Assembly (NCBI GenBank): GCA_024663395.1
Contig: JANFAH010000002.1
Coordinates: 2,480,001-2,544,000 of the forward strand
Reading direction: 5' to 3'
Length of the DNA stretch: 64,000 nt
Origin: Pisolithus tinctorius
Taxonomy: Eukaryota; Basidiomycota; Agaricomycetes; Boletales; Pisolithaceae
Both the position numbers and the translations under genes were made by a program. Of this stretch, positions 49,935 through 60,782 are shown one piece after another. The notes under the pieces are model-generated. The model saw only the letters and a program-made list of their open reading frames with translations, ran no database searches and was not told the origin of the DNA. Within the stretch, counting starts at the first letter, position 1; each line of letters opens with the position of its first letter.

Positions 49935-50395
49935 ACAGGAATGCGTGTGTCGATGTTAGCACTACGAACGCTGTATCGCACTTTCGCTAAGTCATCCCTT
50001 CCGCGATTCCTTACTCACCTGCCATGCATCACCCATCGCGTTACAGTAATCCAGCTGACGGGGCCCTCTAGTTGTGCTTCGAGCTACACCTACGAAATCC
50101 AGGCGTTCGGTCCGAGGCAACTTGAGTTCACACTGCCAGGGCAGCTAGAAAGTGCTGCAATATCAGAGGGTGCTGTGCTTGGTGTATACACTCAAGGTTT
50201 ACTTCTGGCAGGACTGAAGAGCAACTACTTTACACACTGGGAAGGCCGTTTCGCATTCTGTCGTTTCTCAAACTGTCCCATAACAAGTACAAGAGGATCG
50301 CATCTGCTGTACTTATTCCTGCTCAACCGATAGATTCCAGCATTCTGGGAAGCAATGTTAGGATATATTTGATATTGCGTAGATACCACATACAA
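49935..50395 (+). pseudogene. TPR-HET copy D, 3' relic
   Basis: This matches only the last about 150 codons of copies A-C: LPRFLTHLPCITHRVTVIQL, SYTYEIQAFGPRQLE and the final AGGATAT...TTG tail. Frameshifts appear after about 50220 and the HET domain is absent. It lies 160 bp after copy C in the same direction, so it is probably what remains of a fourth tandem copy. Confidence 0.85.
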
Positions 50396-50984
50396 CATTG
50401 TAGCCAGCTCAGGTAATCTGAACAAGTAATAGTCGTGTGGTCGCAACACTTGCGGCCGTCCATCTCGTACTCAATCCCAAGGCTCCTCCTGACTAGTCCT
50501 TCGTTGTCTAGACGGCTCGCCGTTAGAACGCACGTAGGAAGTTTTTCCCTACCGTTGCGTCTTCTTTGTTTGCCGCATGTAAAAGTTTCGTTTCTAGGAA
50601 ATTGTACTATCGCCCCGAGCACGCGGTGAGTCCCTATCTCGAGCCCTCACGGAATTCATCTGCTGTAAGTTGACAGAGTTTGGTCTAAAATCGGATGGTG
50701 TGGTGCTAGGTTGTACGTACATACAAAGTAAGTACCACTAGAATCGATGCAGTAAAGTACTCGGTGCATTTGGAGCTTGGTACGAAATACTAACCCGTGC
50801 GCGAACTGCTGCGTGCTATGTTCCCTAGCATATCCGAACAAGTAGCACTCATATATCACGGATCGGACATTACACAACCGATTACTCGAATGTTCTGCTC
50901 GTGATGGAACACCCAGAGGGTGCCGGATGATTCTTGAGTAACTAGTTTCAGTTGGACCTGCTCCGAGCGTCGTATTAAGAAGTT

Positions 50985-52697
50985 CCAAGTCATTTGGCAT
51001 GCCCGACATCGCCGCTGCGGCCCAGAGCGCATTTTCTACAAAGAAGGGTCCGAGACAGATCTTGCGATAATCATACCATTCCATTTGAGTGCCCTCTGCC
51101 AAACCTAAAGAAAAAGAGAATTAAAAGAGAATTTTCTGGTTAGCTTGAGGATTGAGTTCACCATTCGGAGTAAGAGATCTGTTCGGATCGAAACGTTCCG
51201 GATCTGGGCAGTCACGAGACATGACCCTATGGCATGTATACGGAGGTCCATTAAATGCAGGGTCAGCGGAGGACATGATCAACTTACCAGGCATTGAAGA
51301 TAACAACACGTCTTATCATAATCACGGGAAGCCATATTATACCGTCTGGAAATGGACCACCAATAAACCTTTGGGGACATGGTACCCCTCGTAGATGTCA
51401 CCTGTAGTTGCATGGGGTACACCTGATTGTTCAGTCAGATATGGCAACTAGTAGGATCACGCCGATGACCCAGCGGAAAGACAGGATTCTACCTCATAAC
51501 CTCATAAAGTACACGCTGCAAGTACGGTAATCGTGGCCCGTCTTCGAAAGTCGGAGACACCCTTCCCAATGATGCCATCGAGTTCCGCATGGACCCTTCG
51601 TTGCACCTCGGGAGTTGAGCGTTTGGGCACCATCACTAGGACAAGGATCTCTAAAGTGGAGGCAGTCTACGACTATTGTCAGTTAAAGATTCCTGTTCCG
51701 GTTGAGAATTTACTGTAGCAAATGGACAGTCAAGCCCCGACAGTGAATATCATACTACAACTTACTGATCGTGTTTCTGGGCGGAATCGGAGCGTTGAGA
51801 CGGTTGCAATCATTACCCTGTAACGTGGTGCATCCGCTTTGAAACCAAGTCCAGAAAATGCTTCACTGTGCACGATTTAGGACCCTAGTTCGCCTGGCAA
51901 GAAGGCGTTTGAACTGACCTATAGGGAACGCCGACAAGAGACCGCCGACTTTTGCCCTAGTTCTCCAGTTCGGCATATCGAATATTGTCCCAACAAAACG
52001 AAGGGTAGAGTTATCCTTTCCTTCTACTTCCCGTCCATGTGCAAGCGACCGGGAGAATCTGCAAGCTACGTCACAGAATAAGGCACTTGGAAAAACGTCG
52101 CGCTTACCCTTCGAAACGCTCTAGGAGCTTGAAGCATTGGATTGTATGTTATGAAGGAGCTGCCGATGAGGTGTGCGGCGTGAAAAATTTCAACTACGTC
52201 AGGTCTGGGACTGGGATGCCACGGCTTCTTATGGACCCTACAGTCGTCGCCATATGGCACACCAGGAGTCATACAACCAATGCCGAACCCGTGAAGGCAA
52301 ACATCATGCATAATTTTTATGAGAGTCGGAATCTTGCAGTGAACATACTGGTAAGTGCGACCATTCGGAATGAATAGTAGACCGTTTATCAGCCAAAAGA
52401 CGTGCAGTCTCTTCCGAGTTCACGATAACACAGTCTTGGCTTAACACGTTGAAGTACACAACATCCCGTAAGTCATGACGAAAAGTGAAAAGCTGTTCGT
52501 CATGGGCGTGGGCACGACAAACAGTATATGTTATCCCGCTTAGCTTTTCAGATTGACGTCAGAAGCGTCTCCGATGATTGGAAACCCTTTGGGGCCTGGG
52601 GGTAGGGCAAAGGGAGGATCCTCTTGTGAACTACGAACCAAAACAAAATGAGCGCGGCGCAGGTGCACTTCACAGCAAGGATGAGAGAGTCAGACAT
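50985..52697 (-). pseudogene. Cytochrome P450 pseudogene
   Basis: Read from 52697. A signal anchor (SLILAVKCTCAALILFWFVV) comes first, then PPGPKGFPIIGDASDVN, one frame off. VVYFNVLSQDCVIVNSEE follows, then HGREVEGKD, VHAELDGIIGKG and FEDGPRLPYLQRVLYEVMR with a TAG in place of the next Trp. MSRDCPDPERFDPNR comes next, then a degenerate heme loop, RKICLGPFFVENALW, lacking the FGxGRR lead. Piece by piece it matches the intact P450 at 60783-62930. Frameshifts and stops make it dead. 50400-50984 beyond it shows nothing I can name. Confidence 0.88.
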
Positions 52698-53355
52698 GAC
52701 TACGGCCACAGACGACGAGCGTGGGTCAGATCCAGTGAGTTCTTCAAGTAGCACAGTGAATATAACTGGTACAAACACATGCCCACGAATACCCAGCGGA
52801 CGTAACTGCGCAAGGCCGCAACCGCTTCAGTGCTTCGATAGCCGGTGAAAGGGTGGGTAAAACCAATTGTGCAACACTATGTGTTACTTCAAGGCCTGCA
52901 GCCGGATTGGCCGGTGGTAGAATACTTGGCGTGAGGCATCGAAATGCATCAGAGTCGCTAACTGTAAAACGCACAAGATCCGATTGTTGGCGTAGAGACC
53001 ACAACCCTAGCATAGGAATTCGTATATATGTGAGACACAGCGGCAGCGGCAGTTTGACACACCTGGCATCTGTGTCAAGAGAGATAAACCTTGCGCCATG
53101 GAGAAACGACTAGTCGTTGCCTAATTCGGAAGGTGGCATTGACGACCCTCGAGTCACGTGACCTTCCATGCTTACACAAGCCAATTACCGTTTTTGCCCC
53201 TCGATCGGCTGCTGCGTGACTTGCCACTGAATCCGTCCACAGGCGACCACGACGACGACCACCGCCAACGCCGGCACTCTCTTTTGTTGGACCACCACCA
53301 CTACGCCACCGCCACTCACAAGACTTGTTCACCTTCGCTTCATCTCACTAAACAA
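52698..53355. other. Intergenic, divergent between P450 pseudogene and MEX67
   Basis: No gene recognised. The last about 150 bp before 53356 are rich in CACCAC/CGACGA motifs and may hold the MEX67 promoter. Confidence 0.5.
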
Positions 53356-56062
53356 ATGTCGACGTTCTCGAGTCCGACACCAGCCCCGGGCGGCCGCAAG
53401 CTGGCTGCGAGCGCTCTGAAGAGTGCTGGCCTCATCGACCGCGATGAACATATGCGAGACGTCTCGTCGGAAAATCCGGGTGGCAGGAAAGGCATCTCCA
53501 AGATTCGCTCTCACCGTCCACGACCGATGGATATTTTCAGAGACCAACCTGGCCACTCGCGCGCAACCATGGTAAATATAATACCTTACCTTTCATCGTT
53601 TATTCAACCCATATTTACTGCATAACACTACATGGTCTTCTTCCTTGCACGTTCTCGAAATACCCTGTATATTCCTTTCATATCTCTCTTCTCTCATTTC
53701 TTACTCCTTCCCTCCCCTGATCTTCATCGCCTTCCCGTCACGTCACATGTATGATCATTGCACCTCGGGCATGCTTGTTCCCCAACTTTGAAAACATTGC
53801 GCTCACCCATTTTCTACTCGCTCCACCGCCGGTTGTCCCGCCTTGTTAATTGGACTTGTGGAACAGCTGGCCTCGCGATCACAGCCGGGCGCCTCGATAG
53901 AGGGTATTCCAATCCGCGGCGCTGCGAGTGCGAGGAATTCGACGGTGGGGCGTCTTCGCAGGAACGTACCCGGCATAGCATCAGTATCTGCTGCCGCTGG
54001 TGGGAGAGTGGCAACTGTAGCAGTGAAAGCAGTGGATATATGGAGGGATTTTGTGAAAAGAAGATGGAACCCGGAAACGAGATTCCTGAATCTTGAGGTG
54101 AGTTGCCGCCTAGGAACTTCTTTCGATAGGTACATGGATGTTCACCGCCGGAGCATATAGTCGATGTCGGATGACCCCGAGTTGGGAAAACATGGCCTAC
54201 TTCCTCCTGGCGTTCCGGGTTCAAGCATGAGGGAGGCTTCGGTAATCTTCAAGCTGGCCTCCCAGCTCAAACCTCTCGTAAGTAACAAACTTCGCGGAAA
54301 GTCTGCAGGAACTCAGTGTCTTCTAGCCGCAAACTATTTCTCTCGCAAATAACAATATCGGTTCAGGGCAGCTCCTCTCGACCCTGGCTCACCACCTCCC
54401 TAAACTTGCAAACCTCTCCCTCCAGAACAATGACCTGAAAGTGTGGCGTGATATGGACCATATATCCGGGCGGAAGGGGAAATTGGAACATCTTAGGGAG
54501 TTAATCTTGTTGGGTAATCCACTACGCGAGCTTGAGATAAAAAATGGCCGAGGAGACAAATACAAGAGGTGGGTTTGCTTTATCCAAGCGCCGAGCAAAT
54601 CCTGTAACCTATTATAGCGAGGTGACCCGGCGATTCCCCTCCTTGGTCATGTTGGACCAGGAGGCCATCGCGACCATCGCGTTCGACGCTCCCACCCCTT
54701 CATGTACGGCCTCGACGGAAGAGCGGCCGACCGCTACGACATTCCCGTTCGAGATGAAACCTTCATTTATTACCGGAGTGGACAACGCCGTCATTAGTAA
54801 CTTCCTTGTCCGGTGGGTGTTTTGATAAATCGGCTTGGTCGTCTGCGCTGATTGCTCGCTTCATCTAGGTTCTTCCCGTTGTTCGACAATCAACGCGCAA
54901 CCCTTCTAGACGCATATCATCCCTCCGCAACCTTTTCATACTCTGTGAACACTACTATCCCCTCTCGAGCCCGAATACAAGGGCTCCATTCGTCTAGAGA
55001 ATTTCCTAATCAGCGCAAACTAGATTGGTCTGTCTGGTTGGGCGATTCACGAAACCTCACCCGACTGGGTCGCAGCGACGGGGCTGAGAAGTCTGTTAAC
55101 ACTTTGCATGTTGGAAGCGAGGCAGTCATCCGTGCAATAACATCTCTTCCGAAGACAAAACACGACATATCGGGCTCCCCTGATAAGTTCTGCGTCGATG
55201 CCTGGCCAATAGGAAAAGGCGATAGTATGAAGTTGTTTATTTCGCTTCATGGACAATTCAATGAAGGTATGTTTATTCGGCCCCGTGTGCAATGCCGCGT
55301 TACTTTGTAGTGTCGCGCTATCACCTTGTTAGATGTTGGAATTCATGGGCGGCACATTGCTGGATCGAACGGCTGCTGACTATTTGTCTGTTTTAGAACC
55401 TTCGCAAGGCATTCGGTCCTTTGACAGGACTTTTGTTCTGGCACCTGCGCCACCGGGTTCACGGTATGTGATTAGTTTGCTCGCCGCAACGTGTTTTTCT
55501 TTTGCTTAAAAAAAACTTTGAGTAGTGCGAAGTTGAACGGGTGGGATGTTGTCATACTTTCCGACCAATGGACGGTTAGGGCTTATTCCAGCCACGAAGC
55601 GTGGCGGCCTGGCCCGATGCGGGTGCAAACGGGAGAGAGATTACCTACTACTGCTCAGCAGCCCCCACAAGCGATGCCGCAACAGTCGGGGTCAACGATG
55701 ATAGTTCCATCCCAAGCGCAACTCGAGGAAGCTTTATCTGGCTTTGTAAGTTCTCGCTTCCCGACGTTCGGTTTGAACCGCACAACTTACACGGGATCCT
55801 ATCAAATCCACGGCTGCGGAAACGTCTTACCATGAATGGATAGTCTGAACCGCAGCGCCGTTTGATTGTGGAGATATGCCAGCGGACGGGGCTGAATGTG
55901 AAATATGCCGTGGATTGTTTACAGAATAACGGGTGGGATTTGGACAGGGCGGTTGCAAACTTTGAGCAGGTCAAGGTATGTGAAAAATCCGCTCGGGTAA
56001 AGTGCGATGGATACTTACGTTAGAATGGCTAGGGAGTGCTATCACGGGACGCATTTTTGTGA
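53356..56062 (+). CDS. mex67: mRNA export receptor MEX67 (NXF1/TAP family)
   Basis: Exons 53356-53571, 53867-54097, 54161-54277, 54327-54568, 54618-54812, 54869-55266, 55397-55463, 55526-55745, 55844-55975 and 56033-56062; 615 residues. The N-terminus is basic ([19 protein letters not shown]). Leucine-rich repeats follow: [28 protein letters not shown] and [13 protein letters not shown]. The NTF2-like domain runs from [11 protein letters not shown] through [20 protein letters not shown] to [16 protein letters not shown] and [13 protein letters not shown]. It ends with a UBA-like TAP-C domain ([29 protein letters not shown]). The protein, with Mtr2, carries mRNPs through nuclear pores. Intron 1 (295 nt) is much longer than the rest and its acceptor is less certain. 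It appears to be a single, intact housekeeping gene. Confidence 0.92.
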
Positions 56063-56962
56063 CGTGCGATTGTGAAGGAGGTAGCGTGGGCACAAGTTCT
56101 CACGGTGATAGTTGGTTCAACCACGAATGAATCAACGTACGGCTAGGAGCGAAATCAACGACTCGATCCGACTTTCCAAAGTGCTTGATCTATCTATCTA
56201 TCTGCATTCGGCAGGCTCTCCGTAGTAATATTCTTTTTGACAGTAAATGTACCTTGCATATATCATTTCTACGTACCATTTCGCATCCCAATATCCCAGA
56301 ACCATCGCTCGTCCGAGTGCTCGCAATCAATTTATACTTTTCTGCCTCCGGAGTTGCACATCGAGTTAAACGACGCTAAGCAGCGTTTAGGCTGCCGCGC
56401 CCAAGAGCACGATGGAACGTGTTTACGATATCACCCCCGACATCGTCAAGCGTGGCGTGTGTGATGGGACTTTCCGAGACGAGTGCTACCCTGGTGGCGA
56501 AGAGCTGTTAAGCGCAAATATTTGGGTTCCACGACAACAACGTGTAGGGCGACCCGTCGGGACAATGTTTGTCCTTGCGTCGCGGCACACGAGGCTGATT
56601 TTCCGCGAAAGTCTAATGTACCGTAGCGCGAGCGCCGGGCCAGGGTCCCCGATAGAAAGGAACATTCTGATAACAGCAAACAATGCCTCGTTGCAAGTGT
56701 TCATATATTCATATCACACACCAAGTTCTGCCGACACCACATAAATAAAGAATAGCCCGACTTCGATTTCGATCACGTACGTCGCATCTCCAAAAGAAAA
56801 TCATTCCCCTCTTCTCCTCCTCACTATATACTTACATTGCTTACCAATTCAACCCGCCTTCCTTTACTCCACAAGGCCCTCCAGCTCTTTTATATTTCCT
56901 CCTCCTGCGCCCCCCAACCCCGCCGCCCGTTGCCAGTCGTTTACGATCCCTCACGACTTGCC
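56063..56962. other. Intergenic; one doubtful 110-codon frame
   Basis: ATG 56412 opens a 110-codon frame to 56744 (start MERVYDITPDIVKRG) with no known motif and overlapping antisense frames of similar length. It may be chance. A pyrimidine-rich stretch at about 56810-56950 precedes the next gene. Confidence 0.4.
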
Positions 56963-59900
56963 ATGAGTCGAGTACAACGCTCCTTTGAAAACTCTGCACT
57001 CCTCCAGGCAGCTTCTGAGGGCTGCCCTACCGCCGTGCGCGACGCCCTTGAGGCGGGCGCCGACATCAACGCGTCCGACAGCTCTGGTCGCACTGTTCTG
57101 ACTTGCGCACTCACCGCTGATAGGTACGTACGTTTTTGGCGCCACCGCTCACGGGTTACTAGGGGACTCACGATTTTCTCGAGATGGGAGACGATCAACG
57201 CGTCTGACGCGTCGTTCATGTCGGAGGACCGTCTCGGCGTCCTTCGAATGGCCCTCTCACACCCCGACGTTTCCCTCTACACACTGAACGCCCCACAAGA
57301 ATCTATCAACGATGTCACCCCGCTAGGCATGGCTGCATGGCTAGGCGTGCCCCACGTAGTCAAACTCCTGCTTGACTTTGGCGCGGGCGCAATCTCCGTG
57401 GACGGCATGGATACAGACGGCGCAACTCCACTTATGTGTAGGTCATCAGTGTCATTCTATCCTTCCATCATATTGTTGACACGACGTAGACGCCGCACGT
57501 GATGGCAGATTGGAAGTCGTTCAACAGTTGGTACGTGTATTTGTTTTACCGTTGAAAGGAGCTTCTATCTGATAAGTCTGATAGCTTTCTCGTGGTGCTC
57601 GTCCAGACCTTAGGGACCGGAACCACCGTTCTCCCATCCAGTTCGCACTTCCCCATCCAAGCGTTCTCTGGGCGTGCGAGCGTGCTTTGCGCGCTTCCCG
57701 TTGGTCCGAATTCAAGGTGGCTTCTCTACAGTTGTTCTTTAATTTCATGTACCGATTTAACTGACTACTTGACGTCGTTAGAACGGAAACAAGAAAGCGC
57801 TCTGCCAACCTTCCTACGCCGATACCGATCAATTGTCTCCAGATGAATCCGCACTTCCGATGATGTACGACCCACCACCGTCCGCTTTTTCTCCCGAGTG
57901 CATCTCTCTTATCACCGACAATATCGTACACGCCATACTCACCGCCGATCTTTCTATGCTTTACTCCCTGTTGTTTTCTCCACAATCATTCGAACCTTCT
58001 CCCCTCGAAAATGGACCTGTTGTTGTAAATGTACCCGATGTCGAAGGATGGAGTGCCATTCATTACTGTGTCTCTGTACCAAACCCCTCTATCGAAATGC
58101 TCGACGCCTTGTACCGCGCTGGCGCCGATGTCAGCTTGTTTACTACTGCAGAACAGTTCACCCCACTGCATTGCTTCGCTCGTCTTGCTCGCGTATCCGA
58201 TGCTCCTGACTCGGGCAGTCGCATGTACGACTTCGCCTTACACCTCATCCGAGACCTCCGGGCACCACTATCTGCACGTGACAAAAACGAAGAGACATGT
58301 ATCCATGTAGCTGCCGAGCACGGCCAATGTATCGATGTACTTCTAGCTTTCCTGGAATGCGATCCGACCGGATCTATTAGCAATCTGAGGAATTCCCGAG
58401 GGTAAGTCCCCGCATCTGATCTAATTCCTCCGTGTTCAGATGGTTGATTGGCTTTTTTGCTTGAACAGACTCACCGCATACGAAGTAGCGAAACCCCAAT
58501 TTCGGTCTGCGTTTAGCGATGGACCGGCGAACCGGCCGCAATCTTCCCTTTCTGATCGTACCATCCGCCCCAGCTCGCTCACCCATCTTCCATCGATTAC
58601 TTCCCTCGCCGACTGGGTCAACCCTATCGTTACTAGAGAATCTACAGGTCCCGCAAGTCATCTTCCCCCTGACTTTGATGCGACGTGCACCTGCGAGCGG
58701 CTCCTCGACAACATCCAATATCTCACGACTGAAGCGCAGTTCGTCACGGACCTTGGCGGATTGGACAATCTCGAGTCCGCTGTCACGGAAACGTCTCAAC
58801 TTGGCGAAGATGTCCTCTCGCACTTCCGCGGACAAGTCCACGACGTCACGCAAGAGCTTCGAGACATGCGCGAGGCTTTAAAGGCGGTGGATCATCTATG
58901 GAGTATTGTATCCCAGGAAGCGGAAGAATACCTCCGTGCGCGTGGGAATACCCGCACGCTGTCACATTTACTCGCACATAAACGCTCCCCGCGAGGCTCC
59001 GAGGACTCGCAATCAACCGCCGTCGAACAAGAAAGCATAGACATAGAGGTATTGCCGAAATCCAAGGAGGCGAACAAGGATAAATATCGTTCTGTCGCCG
59101 TGTTCACGGAGGTGATACCACCCAAAACAATTGTGACCACGACTGCAAATGGTGCTCGAGTAGTGCCATGGCCCGAATGGCTAGACTCGTTCATTCTAAG
59201 TGCAGACTCCGCAACGTACAAGATGCATCTCGCAAATTTGATCGAGATCGAGCGGGAGTTGCTTGCGAAAGACGCCATAAGCTCCTTTGAGGAGAAGATC
59301 CCTTCGAAGGAACCCAAACTTCGGAGCTTGCTGAAGAGCCGGAAGCGGCAGGAGAAGGTGGAGAGGAGCATTGCGTCGAAGGTCAAGACCTGGATGAAGA
59401 GAAAGGTTACGACGGACAAGCCCTTGAACCTTCAGCTTTGTTACGATCTAGATGACCCGAACTGTGCGGTAGGAAGGGAGGTAAAACAAAACTCGTCTTC
59501 GCTCGGGCCGCCGGTTCTCTCTGAGGCAGAACGTGAAGCGTACAACATCTCTTCCATCCTATCCGTTGCCAGCAAAGACCTATCCTGCATCGAAGAATCT
59601 CTACATGGGGTAAGTTAAGAGTTCACAAGTGTAGATGCCGACGATTCATGGTGTTTTGAAGGTTGAACAATTGACCACCTCTGCGAAATATTCGATCTCC
59701 CGCACTGAGCGGTTGATACGACGGACAGTAAAGGCAAGTTTGCTATACTACGTGCTCCTTGCCACTATGCTAACGACGACGACAGGTTCGGGAAGTCATG
59801 GTTCAAAACCTGCGTTCGCGATACCCCCCGGCATATTCTGACATCTTCGCATTCTCTCCCGATGGTACCACGCCCTCTGTCTACTTTGGTGCTCTTGACA

Positions 59901-60223
59901 GAAATACATCCTTATCCGTATACCCCTCACCACCAAACAGCAACAATTCCTCCCGCACAGGTTCTGCTCAATCCTCCTTTGTGTCCCTAGCGGCGACTCT
60001 GGACGATGGCGAGGACGAGGACACTCGTGCGTTGCGACGACTGATACTACGCAAAATAAACGCACATATCGACGGTGCATTCGATGAGATCGATCGCGCC
60101 AACGTATGGTTACGCGTTGTCAAAAATGTACTGCGGGATCTGCGTGTCCGGACATCGGCATCACTTTCACGCTTACCCCCATCCTCGCCATCGGCATCAT
60201 ACCCCCCAAAATCCCATTGTTGA
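56963..60223 (+). CDS. Large ankyrin-repeat protein
   Basis: Exons 56963-57123, 57184-57437, 57490-57530, 57585-57716, 57782-58401, 58469-59609, 59662-59733 and 59786-60223; 952 residues. Ankyrin repeats: LLQAASEGCPTAVRDALEAG, TPLGMAAWLGVPHVVKLLL, a third over exons 3-4 (ARDGRLEVVQQLLSRGARPD), then SAIHYCVSVPNPSIEML and THVAAEHGQ-like CIHVAAEHGQCIDVLLAFL. The second half is helical and charged, with a probable coiled coil (about residues 470-520), a basic stretch (KSRKRQEKVERSI), and a Ser-rich C-terminus ending in another helix. The donor of intron 7 is GC (GCAAGT at 59734) or GT at 59728, a two-residue difference. Ankyrin folds mediate protein binding; the partner and pathway are unknown. 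It is not the Swi6/Mbp1 type, as no APSES domain is seen. Confidence 0.85.
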
Positions 60224-60782
60224 AGTTCCACACCTCATACCGCACACTCATCCCCAAGCATCACCCTCAAGCATCCTTCACATCATCGGCATCGACATGA
60301 ACAGACACGACCAAGAAAAAATAATACACGGAAAAGAGGACTCCTGTGGTGCGCGCTTATGCAATATTGTTTGTATGTTATTGTGTAATGTATGTATATT
60401 ATTGATGCTGCTGTTGTCTGTTGCCTTTTTCTAGTACTAATACTTGTCCTTGTTGGCACTTGTTCTCTTCGTCTTTCTTCGTTCGAAACAACTTCCTTGT
60501 CCTGTTCCGTGGGCGCGCTTTTCTTGCTCTCTGATCTGTCAGTCTCCTAGAGAGTAGTATCACATGCACGGCTTTGTAGCATTGTAAATAGCATCGTAGA
60601 CAAGCATACCCCAACTCTCGAGCCAGAATGAAACCTACTTGTTTGCATCGACCAAACTTGAACTTCAGTAGTTTGTGCACGGGAAACATATTTGTACATC
60701 TACTAGTACACCAAGATACGCTAGAGCCCGTATGATATCGTCGCTCGCCTCTTACATATGACGCAGGAAGAGATCTTTTAAG
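60224..60782. other. Shared 3' region of two convergent genes
   Basis: 559 bp between the ankyrin gene stop and the P450 stop. No coding signal; T-rich and TGTA-rich stretches (60360-60420) may serve in 3' end formation. Confidence 0.6.

Noticed and set aside
56340..56400. 5S rRNA-like GAGTTAAACGACGCTAAG stretch
   Set aside because: Only a short similarity; the flanking 100 bp do not follow the 5S sequence.
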